A stretch of DNA of 64,000 nt from Paenibacillus sp. Soil787 (GCF_001429545.1 NZ_LMSP01000012.1:59157-123156); one strand, 5' to 3'. Shown: positions 33,036 through 42,233, counted from the stretch's first letter. Numbers and translations are program-made. Notes: generated by a model from the letters alone, not told the origin.

Positions 33036-33914
33036 TTAATCCGCGTAATGGACCCATTTGCGAGAAATATAGGTCTGTGCAATGGTGAAAGTCAAAATGA
33101 TAACAAAAAGCATAGTTGCCGCTGCCGCACTGCGTCCGAATTGAAAGTTTTTGAAGGCTAGCTCGTACAAATGATACACAATCGTATAACTAGCTTTTGC
33201 TGGACCACCGCTCGTCATAACGAAAGCCGTATCAAAAATTTTAAACGAGTCAATAATGCCAATAATGGTAACAAATAAGGTAGTTGGCGACAAAAGGGGC
33301 ACAGTAATTTTCCAGAATTGTTGTGACCTTGATGCTCCATCGATCATGGAAGCCTCATAGTAATCTCTGGATATTCCTTGTAAACCAGCCAGAAAAATGA
33401 TCATATTAAAACCTAATTTTTGCCAAATACTTACAATCGCCAAGGATGGCAGAACGAGGTTCAAGTTGGTCAACCATTGTGGCCCCTTAATGCCGAACAA
33501 GCTATGCAGCAGAAAATTGATGATACCGAAGTCACCATTAAGCAGCCACATCCATACAATCGCGACAGCGACAGAGCTTGTAACTACTGGCATGAAGAAA
33601 AACAACCGATACATAACACGATATCTCACTTTGTTCAAAGCAACAGCGACCAATATCGCAAGAAAAATACCCATTGGGACCGTTAATAAGGAATAATAAA
33701 GGGTATTCACTAGTGCCTTCTGGAAATCAGGATTATGAAAGGCATAACTGAAATTATTAAATCCAATAAAAGTCGCAGGCTGAAATCCATCCCAATCTAA
33801 TGTACTTAAAACAAAGGTTGTGATCAGAGGGATAAGTGAAAAGGAAAGCAGTCCGATTAATTGCGGGGCAATAAAGAAATACCCCCAGAATGTATTAGAA
33901 CGTTTACGGTTCAT
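33036..33914 (-). CDS. CUT1 ABC sugar transporter permease (MalF/LacF-like)
   Basis: About 292 aa from the ATG at 33914 with GGGAGG six bases upstream; the frame is open to 33941. Six helices, with the EAA loop YYEASMIDGASRSQQFWKITVPLLSPT. It is followed after 12 bases by the MalG-like permease. It forms the membrane heterodimer of the importer fed by the lipoprotein at 34013. Confidence 0.92.
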   Translation of the reverse strand: MNRKRSNTFWGYFFIAPQLIGLLSFSLIPLITTFVLSTLDWDGFQPATFIGFNNFSYAFHNPDFQKALVNTLYYSLLTVPMGIFLAILVAVALNKVRYRVMYRLFFFMPVVTSSVAVAIVWMWLLNGDFGIINFLLHSLFGIKGPQWLTNLNLVLPSLAIVSIWQKLGFNMIIFLAGLQGISRDYYEASMIDGASRSQQFWKITVPLLSPTTLFVTIIGIIDSFKIFDTAFVMTSGGPAKASYTIVYHLYELAFKNFQFGRSAAAATMLFVIILTFTIAQTYISRKWVHYAD

Positions 33915-34012
33915 GCAAGTCCTCCCATATAATTGGTTCAAAAAAATAAAAAGGAGGGACGGAATACAAACATCCTTCCCTTCTTCATGTCACACCTTAC
34001 CGTATATGCATC

Positions 34013-35371
34013 CTATTTTTTCACTTTTACTTCGTCAATCTTCTTATTAACACCTTCGCTTATTTTCTTTAATGTCGTCTGAGCATCCTGTTTGCCTAAT
34101 AACAAGAGGTCGTAGTTATCTTTCACTATATCAGAAGCTCCAGGAACACCGGATTCCGAAGGCCATAGGGCATAACCGATCTCACGAGCATCGAGGAAAT
34201 ATTGAGCATGTGCCGGCTGTGCATTCTTATCCAATACGAGATCATCTACACCGCTAATCGAAGGAACTGCATTTCCCCCTTTAAGACGGAAATTTTGACC
34301 ATCCTTGGAAACAAAGTAAGATAAAAACTCATAAGTCTCTTTAGCATGAGCTGTCTTTTTATTCATAACCATGTACGCTGTTGGAATGCCAGCTGGTTCC
34401 ATTTTTTTGCCAGTGTTAGTTGGCAGTGGGACAATGTCGTATTTTAAAGAAGTGTTTGCATTAAACTGCGGAACCCACCAACGACCAGCAATTCCAAATC
34501 CGACTTGGTTCGACATGAACATGGCATCTGGGCCTTGTCCTTTAGGTAGTGAACCTGAGAATACGAAGTTTTTGTTCTTTGTGTTTTCCGCAAGATATTG
34601 GAATGCTTCAACCGTTTTCGGATCCTGATCTCCAATGAATTTGCCATCCTGAGGCTTATCGTATGCTTTACCTCCGTTTAACGTTACCCATGAATAGACC
34701 GGGGATGACCAATCTTCAAGTACAAGACCATATTTATTTTTAGACTTTAGCTGTTCCGTCAATTCTTGTAGCTTCTTCCAATTCCACTGCCCTGATTCGT
34801 ACAATTTCTGTGGATCGTCGGTGATACCTGCTTCAGTCAATACTGTCTTGTTGTAGTACATGACTAACGGATTACAGTCAACTGTGATTCCATATATTTT
34901 ATCGCCCTTCTTCGAACCGCCCCATAACCCTTCAGCAAAATCTTCGGCTTTGATTGGGCCATTGCCTACTTTCATCAATGGTGTCAATTCTTCGATTGAA
35001 CCGTTACTAATGAGTTTAACGACGGTTTGATCTCCAGCATAAAATGCGTCTGGCGCAGTACCACCTTGCAGTTGAGTAATAATCTTCTCTTCGTAGCCAT
35101 CGTTCGGCACGGCTACCAGCTCCCATTTCACATTCGGATGATCTTTGTTATACTGATCTGTCAGTTCGTAAAAGCGTTTTAACTCTCCCGGATTACCCCA
35201 AGTACTCCACTTTAATTTGATAACCTCTCCATTTCCAGCCTTAGGCGCTGGTCCCTTAGTTGCATCTGCTGTGTTGCCGCCTGCCGGTGCAGAAGAGCTG
35301 CAAGCAGTAAGAATCATTGTTAGCATCAGGGTGGAGCTGGTTGTTAACCCCCACGTTTTTTTCTTTACCAT
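34013..35371 (-). CDS. Extracellular sugar-binding lipoprotein (CUT1)
   Basis: 452 aa. The signal peptide ends in the lipobox LTAC (residues about 21-24), so it is anchored to the outer face of the membrane. The mature part has SBP_bac_1 features: KLKWSTWGNPGELKRFYELTDQYNKDHP, then IITQLQGGTAPDAFYAGD and YGITVDCNPLVMYYNK. It is the first gene of the importer operon, transcribed from the promoter at about 35446-35474, which carries a perfect cre site. Neighbouring ferritin-like and AraC genes do not reveal the substrate. Confidence 0.92.
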   Translation of the reverse strand: MVKKKTWGLTTSSTLMLTMILTACSSSAPAGGNTADATKGPAPKAGNGEVIKLKWSTWGNPGELKRFYELTDQYNKDHPNVKWELVAVPNDGYEEKIITQLQGGTAPDAFYAGDQTVVKLISNGSIEELTPLMKVGNGPIKAEDFAEGLWGGSKKGDKIYGITVDCNPLVMYYNKTVLTEAGITDDPQKLYESGQWNWKKLQELTEQLKSKNKYGLVLEDWSSPVYSWVTLNGGKAYDKPQDGKFIGDQDPKTVEAFQYLAENTKNKNFVFSGSLPKGQGPDAMFMSNQVGFGIAGRWWVPQFNANTSLKYDIVPLPTNTGKKMEPAGIPTAYMVMNKKTAHAKETYEFLSYFVSKDGQNFRLKGGNAVPSISGVDDLVLDKNAQPAHAQYFLDAREIGYALWPSESGVPGASDIVKDNYDLLLLGKQDAQTTLKKISEGVNKKIDEVKVKK

Positions 35372-35445
35372 TCTTCCAATCGACTCCTCTCACATAATTT
35401 GATATAAAACTACTGGAATAAATTGGACTGCTATGAGTTAAACAT

Positions 35446-35474
35446 ATTTTAGAATATGATGATAGCGTTTTCAA
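35446..35474 (-). promoter_or_regulatory. Promoter with overlapping catabolite-response element (cre)
   Basis: On the minus strand TTGAAA (35474-35469) and TAAAAT (35451-35446) are 17 bp apart. TGAAAACGCTATCA (35473-35460) overlaps the -35 and matches the cre consensus TGWNANCGNTNWCA in both directions. CcpA repression is expected. Confidence 0.75.
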
Positions 35475-35822
35475 TGAACTTTGCCGAATAGTAGATGGAT
35501 TTTTTTGATCTAGTATATATTATTTTCCCTATCCTATAGTCGTCGTATTTTGCTGATTAGTGTGGAATTTCTACTCGTTATTATTCGACAAAATCTGTGA
35601 AACGATGTCAAAAAAGTTAACCTTAAGAATATGAACTTTGGCTATACTCCATTTACAATGGAACTTTGACCCTTAAACATCATACCAAGGAGTTCTACCA
35701 CATATAACTATATTCAGATGCTAAACCTTTATTTTTAAATAGATCAGCTAATGACTTCTTAACTATTGTTTCTCTTTCAACTATTACTGCAGCATTAATA
35801 TATTCATAGGAGCCCAATCCTC

Positions 35823-36971
35823 ATGTTAAAGTTAGACTTGTATGAAGACTTTCAAAAAATTAGGGGGAGTATTCACTTGACGAAACATAACGAAATTAAG
35901 ATAAGTCATAAGCTTCAACAAGCTTCTGTGAAAGTCGGTTCTGCACGAACTGCCGCGACTGAATGGGTCATGCACCACGCCAGCTTAGATGCTTGTTTCC
36001 ATGGGGCGTATTTCAGCGGCTCGACGGTAGGGCTGCCTGATGACGCTGAGTTGTCGGCAGCCTCCGATATTGATGTCGTGATCGTTACCACACAGGCTGA
36101 GCCCCCCCTCAAGCTAGGGAAGTTCATCTACGACGGCATCCTTGTGGAGGCCACATATTTGTCTTGGAACGAACTCGCTTCGGTCGATGAGGTTCTGACG
36201 TCCTACCACCTTGCAGGCAGTTTCCGTGTGGATTCGATAATTTCTGACCCCACCGGACATCTGCGCAGACTGCAATCACAGGTATCTCGCCACTTTGCTG
36301 AGCGGGTGTGGGTACGTCGCCGATGTGAGAACGCTCGACAGAAGATCGAGAATGCGCTGCAGGTCATAGATACTTCTGCACCGTTACACGACCTGGTGAC
36401 GTCGTGGCTATTCCCGACCGGCGTAACAACGCACGTCCTCCTTGTGGCCGCACTTCGCAACCCTACTGTGCGACTTCGCTACCTCGCCGCTCGCAACGTG
36501 CTTACCGAATACGGCCACGCTGACCTCTACACAGATCTGCTGATGCTGCTAGGCTGCACTCATCTGTCCCCCAAGCGCATCGAACATCATCTCGCCAAGC
36601 TCGAACTCGTATATGACGCCGCTGCGACCGCGGCCAAGACACCTTTCTTCTTCAGCACTGACATCACCGACACAACACGACCAATTGCAATTGACGGAAG
36701 CCGTGAACTCATCCGGGCCGGCTACCACCGTGAGGCGGTCTTCTGGATCGTCGCAACCTTTGCGCGCTGCCACAAAATTTTGGACGCAGACGCCCCACCG
36801 GACCTGCAACGTTTATTCGTTCCAGACTTTGAGGCTATCATCGCAGACCTCGGTATCACCTCCACCGACTCCATCATCCGCCGTGCAGAGGACGTCATTC
36901 AGTTCCTACCGAAGCTCTGGGAGACCACCGAGGCAATCCTATTCGCCAACTCAGGCATCGTGTCTGAGTAG
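35823..36971 (+). CDS. Nucleotidyltransferase-fold protein, probably horizontally acquired
   Basis: 382 aa. The pol-beta-type motif GSTVGLPDDAELSAASDIDVVIV (about residues 66-88) gives G-S...D-x-D, and a third acidic position may lie in GILVEATYLSW. This resembles the aminoglycoside/small-molecule nucleotidyltransferase superfamily. The C-terminal half is helical and not recognised. The gene is clearly GC-richer from about 35,960 than its flanks, suggesting transfer from a higher-GC donor. The ATG at 35823 is preceded by weak signals. Substrate unknown; antibiotic modification is possible but not shown. Confidence 0.65.
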   Translation: MLKLDLYEDFQKIRGSIHLTKHNEIKISHKLQQASVKVGSARTAATEWVMHHASLDACFHGAYFSGSTVGLPDDAELSAASDIDVVIVTTQAEPPLKLGKFIYDGILVEATYLSWNELASVDEVLTSYHLAGSFRVDSIISDPTGHLRRLQSQVSRHFAERVWVRRRCENARQKIENALQVIDTSAPLHDLVTSWLFPTGVTTHVLLVAALRNPTVRLRYLAARNVLTEYGHADLYTDLLMLLGCTHLSPKRIEHHLAKLELVYDAAATAAKTPFFFSTDITDTTRPIAIDGSRELIRAGYHREAVFWIVATFARCHKILDADAPPDLQRLFVPDFEAIIADLGITSTDSIIRRAEDVIQFLPKLWETTEAILFANSGIVSE

Positions 36972-37313
36972 CTTATTTCAAATGACTGAGATCGCTCTCT
37001 TCATGTGACTTTCATGTACTTTAAACGCAATGTAGCATCTTCCGTTTTCGATAGACCTGCCCTTTCCGTATGCTCGACATACTCTCAACCAGGTTCACAC
37101 CTGCTCTTTTCGGTAGTTGTCGCCCGTGAGAAACAGACTAAGACCGGCATATTCTTATCCCATTTTTCCTTCCCACGTTACAATTGCTCATACATTCAAT
37201 TACTCAGTAGCTAACCGAATGCACGAGTGTATTGCTTAATGGAAAAATTTCCACCAAGGCTTATTTCCAAGATGCATCGCATCGTAAGTAAATAAGTTGG
37301 CTCGTTTCAAAAA

Positions 37314-37360
37314 AATGGCATAAGATCGCCTGACAGGATTGTCGGCAAACTTATGCCATT
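37314..37360 (-). terminator. Terminator of the ECF operon
   Basis: AATGGCATAAG (37314-37324) and CTTATGCCATT (37350-37360) pair perfectly; on the minus strand a seven-T run follows, 34 bases after the S-component stop. The 36972-37313 stretch has nothing else I can support. Confidence 0.85.
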
Positions 37361-37393
37361 ACAAACATTATTTCCTTTTCCATTCGAGAACTT

Positions 37394-37960
37394 CTATTTA
37401 ATCAATATTGCGTGCATTTTTTTCATGCAACCATTGCTGATCCCAACCCATAGCCAGCTGTACAAGGCTGAGAAAATGTAAATAGAAACAAATGTAACAA
37501 CATGAAACGTTGAAGATACGGACGGCCCCAAAACCGGGAAACGCAATCCGTACTGCAAGATATTGATCCCGGCAAATAAGAACAAAGAAGCTGCGGCAAT
37601 GATACTGATCCAATGTTTCAGCATCAAGAAGGCTCCGCCAAGTCCCAGCCCCAATAATCCCGTTGTGAAAGGAAAGACGATGATTTCGCTCGGCTGCAGA
37701 ATGAGAAGCAAGACAATGGTCAATATATACCCCATGAATCCGGAACGGAAGGAAATAATCGTGCATAGTACGATCGGCGCTGTAGAAAAAGGGCTGATCA
37801 AATATCCGACACCCGGCAAAAAACCGCCGGCGGCTTGCAAGACGGCTGCGATGGAGGCAAGAAAAGCCGTGAAAATTAGCTGATTGGTTTTCGACATGTA
37901 TTGTTGAAAATAGGAATGAAGCTCTTGAGCGCTTGTAAGACCCTTCATTAAAAAGACCAT
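37394..37960 (-). CDS. ECF transporter S component, substrate unknown
   Basis: 188 aa from ATG 37960 with GGGGGG upstream; the longer frame to 38017 merely translates a dispersed repeat. Six hydrophobic segments, beginning NQLIFTAFLASIAAVLQAAGGFLPG with small-residue-rich helix 1 that docks on the T subunit, then PIVLCTIISFRSGFMGYILTIVLLLIL. S components bind a vitamin or metal; the sequence gives no riboswitch to identify which. It is the last gene of the EcfA1-A2-T-S operon. Confidence 0.75.
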   Translation of the reverse strand: MVFLMKGLTSAQELHSYFQQYMSKTNQLIFTAFLASIAAVLQAAGGFLPGVGYLISPFSTAPIVLCTIISFRSGFMGYILTIVLLLILQPSEIIVFPFTTGLLGLGLGGAFLMLKHWISIIAAASLFLFAGINILQYGLRFPVLGPSVSSTFHVVTFVSIYIFSALYSWLWVGISNGCMKKMHAILIK

Positions 37961-37970
37961 ACGATCCCCC

Positions 37971-38074
37971 CAAGGATAAACGACTCCGTCGTCCTTCAGG
38001 ACGAGCGCGTTTGTCAAGGTTTATGCGAAGCAAAAGTATACAACTTATACATTCTTATCAACTAAAAAAATCGA
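37971..38074 (-). repeat. About 100-bp dispersed repeat, copy A
   Basis: Shares GACGAGCGCGTTTGTCAAGG, GATAAACGACTCC, GCAAAAGTATA and CTTATAC blocks in the same order with 62527-62630. A small hairpin CGTCC-TTCA-GGACG lies inside. It separates ecfT from the S component. Confidence 0.8.
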
Positions 38075-38889
38075 ATTATGAACGTAGAAGCGAAAAAGAA
38101 ACAGGCAGCGGTACCAGCAAGCGCCTCCCGCCACCCCATTCTCAGCGTATGGCGGTGTGTCCTGCCCCTCTCTCCTATGTAACAGCGCGATTCCATGGCC
38201 ACGGATAATTGTTCAGCGCGGCGGAAGGATTGAACAAGCAAGGGGACTATCAACCGCAATGGCTCCTGGATACGACGGATCCAATTCCGGCCTTCGTAAT
38301 AGGCCCCTCTCGCCTTTCGGGCTTTGATCAGGATATCGATTTCCTCTGCCGCGATCGGGATGTAGCGAAGTGCGATTGCCAGCATGAGAGCAAATTCGCC
38401 GGAGGGAAAACGAATGACGGCGAAGGGACGAAGCAGCCGTTCCAGTCCGGCCGTCAAATCCCCAGGGGATGTCGTTAACGTGAGCAAAGAGGTTATGCAA
38501 ATAAGTAGAATGAGCCGCACATTGATAAAAATAGCTCCCATAAGCCCTTGATCATAAATGATCAGCCGTCCCAAAGACCATACCGGTAATCCTTGACGAT
38601 CCGTTAACATGTGATATATTCCGAAAAAAACAATGAGTGCCGACAATCCCTGCAGACTTTGCAAAAAATAAAAGAACGATATTCGAGTTAAGCGTATCAC
38701 AAATAACGCGGCCACTGTATGGATGCTTAATAGCAGAGTTGTATTTGAACTAAAAATTGCAGCTGCAAAAATCATTGCAAAAACGATTTTAAGTCGAGGG
38801 TCAAGCTTATGTACAAAAGTTTGCCCGGGTACGTAACGACCCATAGAAAATTTGTCAATAGTACCCACTATTTTTCCTGCCCCATCCAT
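38062..38889 (-). CDS. ecfT: ECF transporter T component (EcfT)
   Basis: 275 aa. Membrane helices run from HKLDPRLKIVFAMIFAAAIF onwards. The coupling helices carry two A-R-x signatures, KARKARGAYYEG and RRAEQLSVAMESRCY, which grip the two EcfA ATPases. The 5' end overlaps ecfA2 by 22 bases. It assembles with the A1/A2 pair and the S component to import a micronutrient. Confidence 0.9.
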   Translation of the reverse strand: MDGAGKIVGTIDKFSMGRYVPGQTFVHKLDPRLKIVFAMIFAAAIFSSNTTLLLSIHTVAALFVIRLTRISFFYFLQSLQGLSALIVFFGIYHMLTDRQGLPVWSLGRLIIYDQGLMGAIFINVRLILLICITSLLTLTTSPGDLTAGLERLLRPFAVIRFPSGEFALMLAIALRYIPIAAEEIDILIKARKARGAYYEGRNWIRRIQEPLRLIVPLLVQSFRRAEQLSVAMESRCYIGERGRTHRHTLRMGWREALAGTAACFFFASTFIIRFF

Positions 38890-39728
38890 TTGATTAAATG
38901 CGATATCAATTCATTCTCTACAACGATATGTCCGGGTATGGATCCCGGAATCCTTCGTTCAATCTCTTGGATCAATCTCAGCAGCGGTGTGGATGCCAGT
39001 CCCGCTTCTGTTAACTCAGGCAATCTCTCCCTTACCTCTCCAGGTGTAAGATCCCAAAAGACAGTCCCCTTTTTCATCACGATGATCCGATCCGCATACT
39101 CAAGCGCCTCCTCCAGACGATGCGTGATAAGTACCGTTGTCATTCCTTGTTTTAGCTGCAAGGTTTTGATCAACGATAGAACTTCGTACCGTCCAAGAGG
39201 GTCAAGTCCCGACGTCGGTTCGTCCAGAATCAACATGTTCGGATCACTCGCCAATATTCCGGCAAGCGCGACCCGGCGCATTTGTCCCCTACTGAGTTGA
39301 AACGGAGAACGATCCTTGTATTGTTCAAAAGGCAATCCGACCAGGTTCATCACTATTTCCACTTTGTTGCGAATTTCTTCTTCATCCAAGTTCAATCTGC
39401 GAAGCGAGAATGCGATATCGTGATAAACGGTATCAGCCAGCAGTTGATGCTCGGGGTACTGGAAGGCGTAGCCGATCGATACTCTTAAGCGGTTCATGTC
39501 CTTTCGTTTGTTTGTTATGCGATCATTTCCAACCCATACTTCTCCTTCAGATGGAACGACAAGTCCGTTGATCATTTGCGTTAACGTCGTCTTTCCGGAG
39601 CCCGCATGCCCCATGACGGCGACAAATTGTCCGGCGGGAATATCTAGCGTAATGCGGTTTAAAGCCTGCTTTTCAAAGGGAGTATTCTTTTGATTCCAGA
39701 AGTTTACTTGCCGGAAACGTACTTGCAT
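38868..39728 (-). CDS. ecfA2: ECF transporter ATPase A2 (EcfA2)
   Basis: 286 aa. Walker A GHAGSGKTT (about residues 39-47), ABC signature LSRGQMRR, Walker B LILDEPTSGLDPLGR, and switch His in LITHRLEEA. The N-terminus NFWNQKNTPFEKQALNRITLDIPAGQ is the EcfA2 type. The start overlaps ecfA1 by 25 bases, so the pair is translated together. Confidence 0.93.
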   Translation of the reverse strand: MQVRFRQVNFWNQKNTPFEKQALNRITLDIPAGQFVAVMGHAGSGKTTLTQMINGLVVPSEGEVWVGNDRITNKRKDMNRLRVSIGYAFQYPEHQLLADTVYHDIAFSLRRLNLDEEEIRNKVEIVMNLVGLPFEQYKDRSPFQLSRGQMRRVALAGILASDPNMLILDEPTSGLDPLGRYEVLSLIKTLQLKQGMTTVLITHRLEEALEYADRIIVMKKGTVFWDLTPGEVRERLPELTEAGLASTPLLRLIQEIERRIPGSIPGHIVVENELISHLIKWMGQEK

Positions 39729-40540
39729 ATTTGCTTCGCCATTTCTTCGAGAGTAGCTGCACGTTCCGCCAAATCAAATCCTTCTTTACACAGTGCGTTG
39801 CGTATCCGTACGGCAAACGGTAGACAAAGCCCCGCCTCTTCCAGCAATTTTGTATTCCCCATAATTTCCTCCCAACTTCCATCGAAATGGATCCTTCCTT
39901 CGTTCAGTATGACGATACGTCCACCGATTTCTATCTCGTCAAGATCATGAGTAATATGAATAATGGTCATCCCTTGTTGATGCAACTGGGCCATCATGTT
40001 ATAGATAACCTGCGCTCCCTGGGGATCCAGCATGGAGGTCGCCTCATCAAAAATAACGATCTCCGGTTCCATGGCTGTGACCCCGGCAAAGGCAAGTTTC
40101 TGTTTTTGTCCCGGTGACAGCGAATGGGGGTCTTGTTCTTTTACCGCCAATAAATCTAATTTCCTCATGATCTCGTCTACGCGCCGTTCGATTTCCGCCG
40201 GAGGCAATCCGAGATTTTCTAAGCCGAATGAGACATCATCCTGAACGGTAAGGCAAACGAGCTGTTGATCAGGATTTTGAAACACGAGTCCGACCTTTTG
40301 CCGGATTTCCCCCAAATGTTCCGGTTTGCACGTCTCCTTATCAAGAATATATACTTTCCCATTCGTGGGAATAAGCAGCCCTTTCATTAATAGGGCTATC
40401 GTTGATTTGCCGGAGCCGTTCCCCCCAATCATCGTTACCCATTCTCCCCGACGTACGGCGAAATTAACTCCTTGCAATGCCCAGTCTACATGTTCTCCAT
40501 AGCTGTAATAAACGTTTTCAAAAAATATGCAAGTCGTCAC
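39704..40540 (-). CDS. ecfA1: ECF transporter ATPase A1 (EcfA1)
   Basis: About 278 aa. FFENVYYSYGEHVDWALQGVNF, Walker A GGNGSGKST, signature LSPGQKQKLA, Walker B IVIFDEATSMLDPQG, switch IIHITHDLDE. The signature is LSPGQ as in EcfA1. The start is uncertain: GTG 40540 with AGGTGAT just upstream fits the family N-terminus, while a TTG at 40558 has no ribosome site. The gene begins about 40 bases after the sugar dehydrogenase stop, so the ECF genes may share its promoter. Confidence 0.9.
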   Translation of the reverse strand: MTTCIFFENVYYSYGEHVDWALQGVNFAVRRGEWVTMIGGNGSGKSTIALLMKGLLIPTNGKVYILDKETCKPEHLGEIRQKVGLVFQNPDQQLVCLTVQDDVSFGLENLGLPPAEIERRVDEIMRKLDLLAVKEQDPHSLSPGQKQKLAFAGVTAMEPEIVIFDEATSMLDPQGAQVIYNMMAQLHQQGMTIIHITHDLDEIEIGGRIVILNEGRIHFDGSWEEIMGNTKLLEEAGLCLPFAVRIRNALCKEGFDLAERAATLEEMAKQICKYVSGK

Positions 40541-40580
40541 ATCATCACCTGCCAGCAATAAGATGCCACTTTTCTATGAA

Positions 40581-42005
40581 TTATGGAACAATTTCAAAAA
40601 TAGTACCTTGGTTAAAATCAGTCACTTTCATAGAGCCATAAACCCCTAAATATAGTTTGGTTTGGTCCATATTCGTTCCCAAATTAACATAATAAGCTGA
40701 TTGAGAGCCAAAATTATAATCGGTTTCAATAACACTAAAATCATTTGGTTTACAATCTGCTCTTACCTTGGTATAAGCTAAAACCCCTCTAACTGGAGGC
40801 CTAGATTCTTCGTGCCGGGCAAGATCGGTAAACACAACGCTTCCCGTTAAATTGGGGATTCCATTCCCCATATATGGCTGGACTCCTGTAAGTGCAGTTC
40901 CTCCAAACTTATCGGGTCGGGGATCTTTATGAAAATAGCTAGTCAAAGGCTGAAGACGCCCTGCTAAAGTTTTTACTGCCTCATTATAATAAGCAATTGT
41001 TTTCTCATCCAAAGTCGGATTTGCAGAGCAGCTCCTTTTAAACGAAGTAGGAAAAGCACCTTCCCACCCTCGCCAGCCAAAGTTAATAAATCCTTCTTGG
41101 TCAGCTTCTGATTCCATTAAAAAAGCTTGAACAAGCTGAGTAACCGGTATTGGTTTATACTGAACGAATGAAAAAATCGACTCCACCAAATCCTGTCCGA
41201 CATTTCCCACATATTTGATATACTGATTATAAAACTTTTGAAAAGAAATTCCTGATATATTGCGAACCCCTTTGGCAATTACCGTAAGCGTTTCCTGAAT
41301 AGGTACAGGAAGTTCATTAAAACGTGTGACTACGGGTGGATTATCGATAGATGAATTCCTAACTACATCAATTTCAATTATTTTACCTGCGATTTCCATA
41401 TCGTCCTGACTTAAATTAAATGGATCATAACCTGACCCGCCATCTCCGGTTGTTAAAACAAGTTTTCCTGTTTCAGGTGAAAAGTTTAAGCTATTGACAC
41501 CATTATGATTTAAAAATGGTCTTCTTATGTTAAGTAATGTCCGTCGTTTTTGAGGTTGACCATTCGATTGTAAAATCCATTCTTCAACTGTATCAATATG
41601 ATCATATTGAGTTTCTCTATTTATCCACTTTAGGTTTAGGGTTTTAGAATCGCACGGGTTTGGCTTAAAAGATTCAAAAGAACCTGGAAGAGCACCTGGA
41701 CCTTGGGTTCCAGCTACTGAATAATGGAGATAAAATAGACCGTTATAATAAAATTCGGGATGAAAGGCTAGCCCTATTAATCCCCGTTCATCATATCCAC
41801 CACTAGAACCACCTAGTTTTATGATTCGTGGGCGAATATCTAAAAAAGTCCTTATAACCCCGTTTCCTATGTAAAAGATCTCTCCTATCTGGGTAGCAAT
41901 AAATAGTCTTTCAATTGAGTCACCCGGAAGTATAGTTGTTTTCAAAACAGTGGGTAAATTTATCTTATTGACAATGGGTCGTAAACTAACCTTAACTTTT
42001 ATCAA
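40581..42005 (-). CDS. Glucose/sorbosone dehydrogenase-like beta-propeller protein
   Basis: 474 aa. Propeller motifs IERLFIATQIGEIFYIGNGV, DERGLIGLAFHPEFYYNGLFYLHYS, NHNGVNSLNFSPETGKLVLTTGDGGSGYDPFNLSQ and INFGWRGWEGAFPTSF match the PQQ-dependent sugar dehydrogenase (GSDH/L-sorbosone) fold, with the His in NHNG and the G-x-D-G-G-S loop. No signal peptide is visible, which is unusual for this mostly exported family. It lies immediately upstream of the ECF operon. Confidence 0.8.
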   Translation of the reverse strand: MIKVKVSLRPIVNKINLPTVLKTTILPGDSIERLFIATQIGEIFYIGNGVIRTFLDIRPRIIKLGGSSGGYDERGLIGLAFHPEFYYNGLFYLHYSVAGTQGPGALPGSFESFKPNPCDSKTLNLKWINRETQYDHIDTVEEWILQSNGQPQKRRTLLNIRRPFLNHNGVNSLNFSPETGKLVLTTGDGGSGYDPFNLSQDDMEIAGKIIEIDVVRNSSIDNPPVVTRFNELPVPIQETLTVIAKGVRNISGISFQKFYNQYIKYVGNVGQDLVESIFSFVQYKPIPVTQLVQAFLMESEADQEGFINFGWRGWEGAFPTSFKRSCSANPTLDEKTIAYYNEAVKTLAGRLQPLTSYFHKDPRPDKFGGTALTGVQPYMGNGIPNLTGSVVFTDLARHEESRPPVRGVLAYTKVRADCKPNDFSVIETDYNFGSQSAYYVNLGTNMDQTKLYLGVYGSMKVTDFNQGTIFEIVP

Positions 42006-42074
42006 CTCACTTTACACCCCCTCTTATTTTTTCACTTATAAGAATATGATTAGACCTGTTCTATTAGTACCCCT

Positions 42075-42115
42075 TCGAATTGAACTATAGATAACTGCCC
42101 GCAGCACGGTTGCCC
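42075..42115 (-). repeat. Dispersed intergenic repeat copy (weak, reverse)
   Basis: AATTGAACTATAGATAACTGCCCG is the reverse of CGGGCAG...TATAGTTCAATT, similar to the conserved tail. Confidence 0.35.
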
Positions 42116-42233
42116 CCTCCTTTGAAATTTCGCCTTTTCCGAATAAAGATTTTTGTTCTACATCGATTTGCTATAAAATACCAATTAGAGGTTCGAAAAA
42201 CCTCTAAAAAAAAGGGACTGGAGTGATATATTT

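Noticed and set aside
37398..38033. 211-codon alternative frame over the ECF S component
   Set aside because: It shadows the S-component gene in another frame; the other frame has membrane helices, a ribosome site and the correct operon position.
40555..40600. Riboswitch upstream of the ECF operon
   Set aside because: Only about 40 bases separate ecfA1 from the previous stop, too little for a known vitamin riboswitch.
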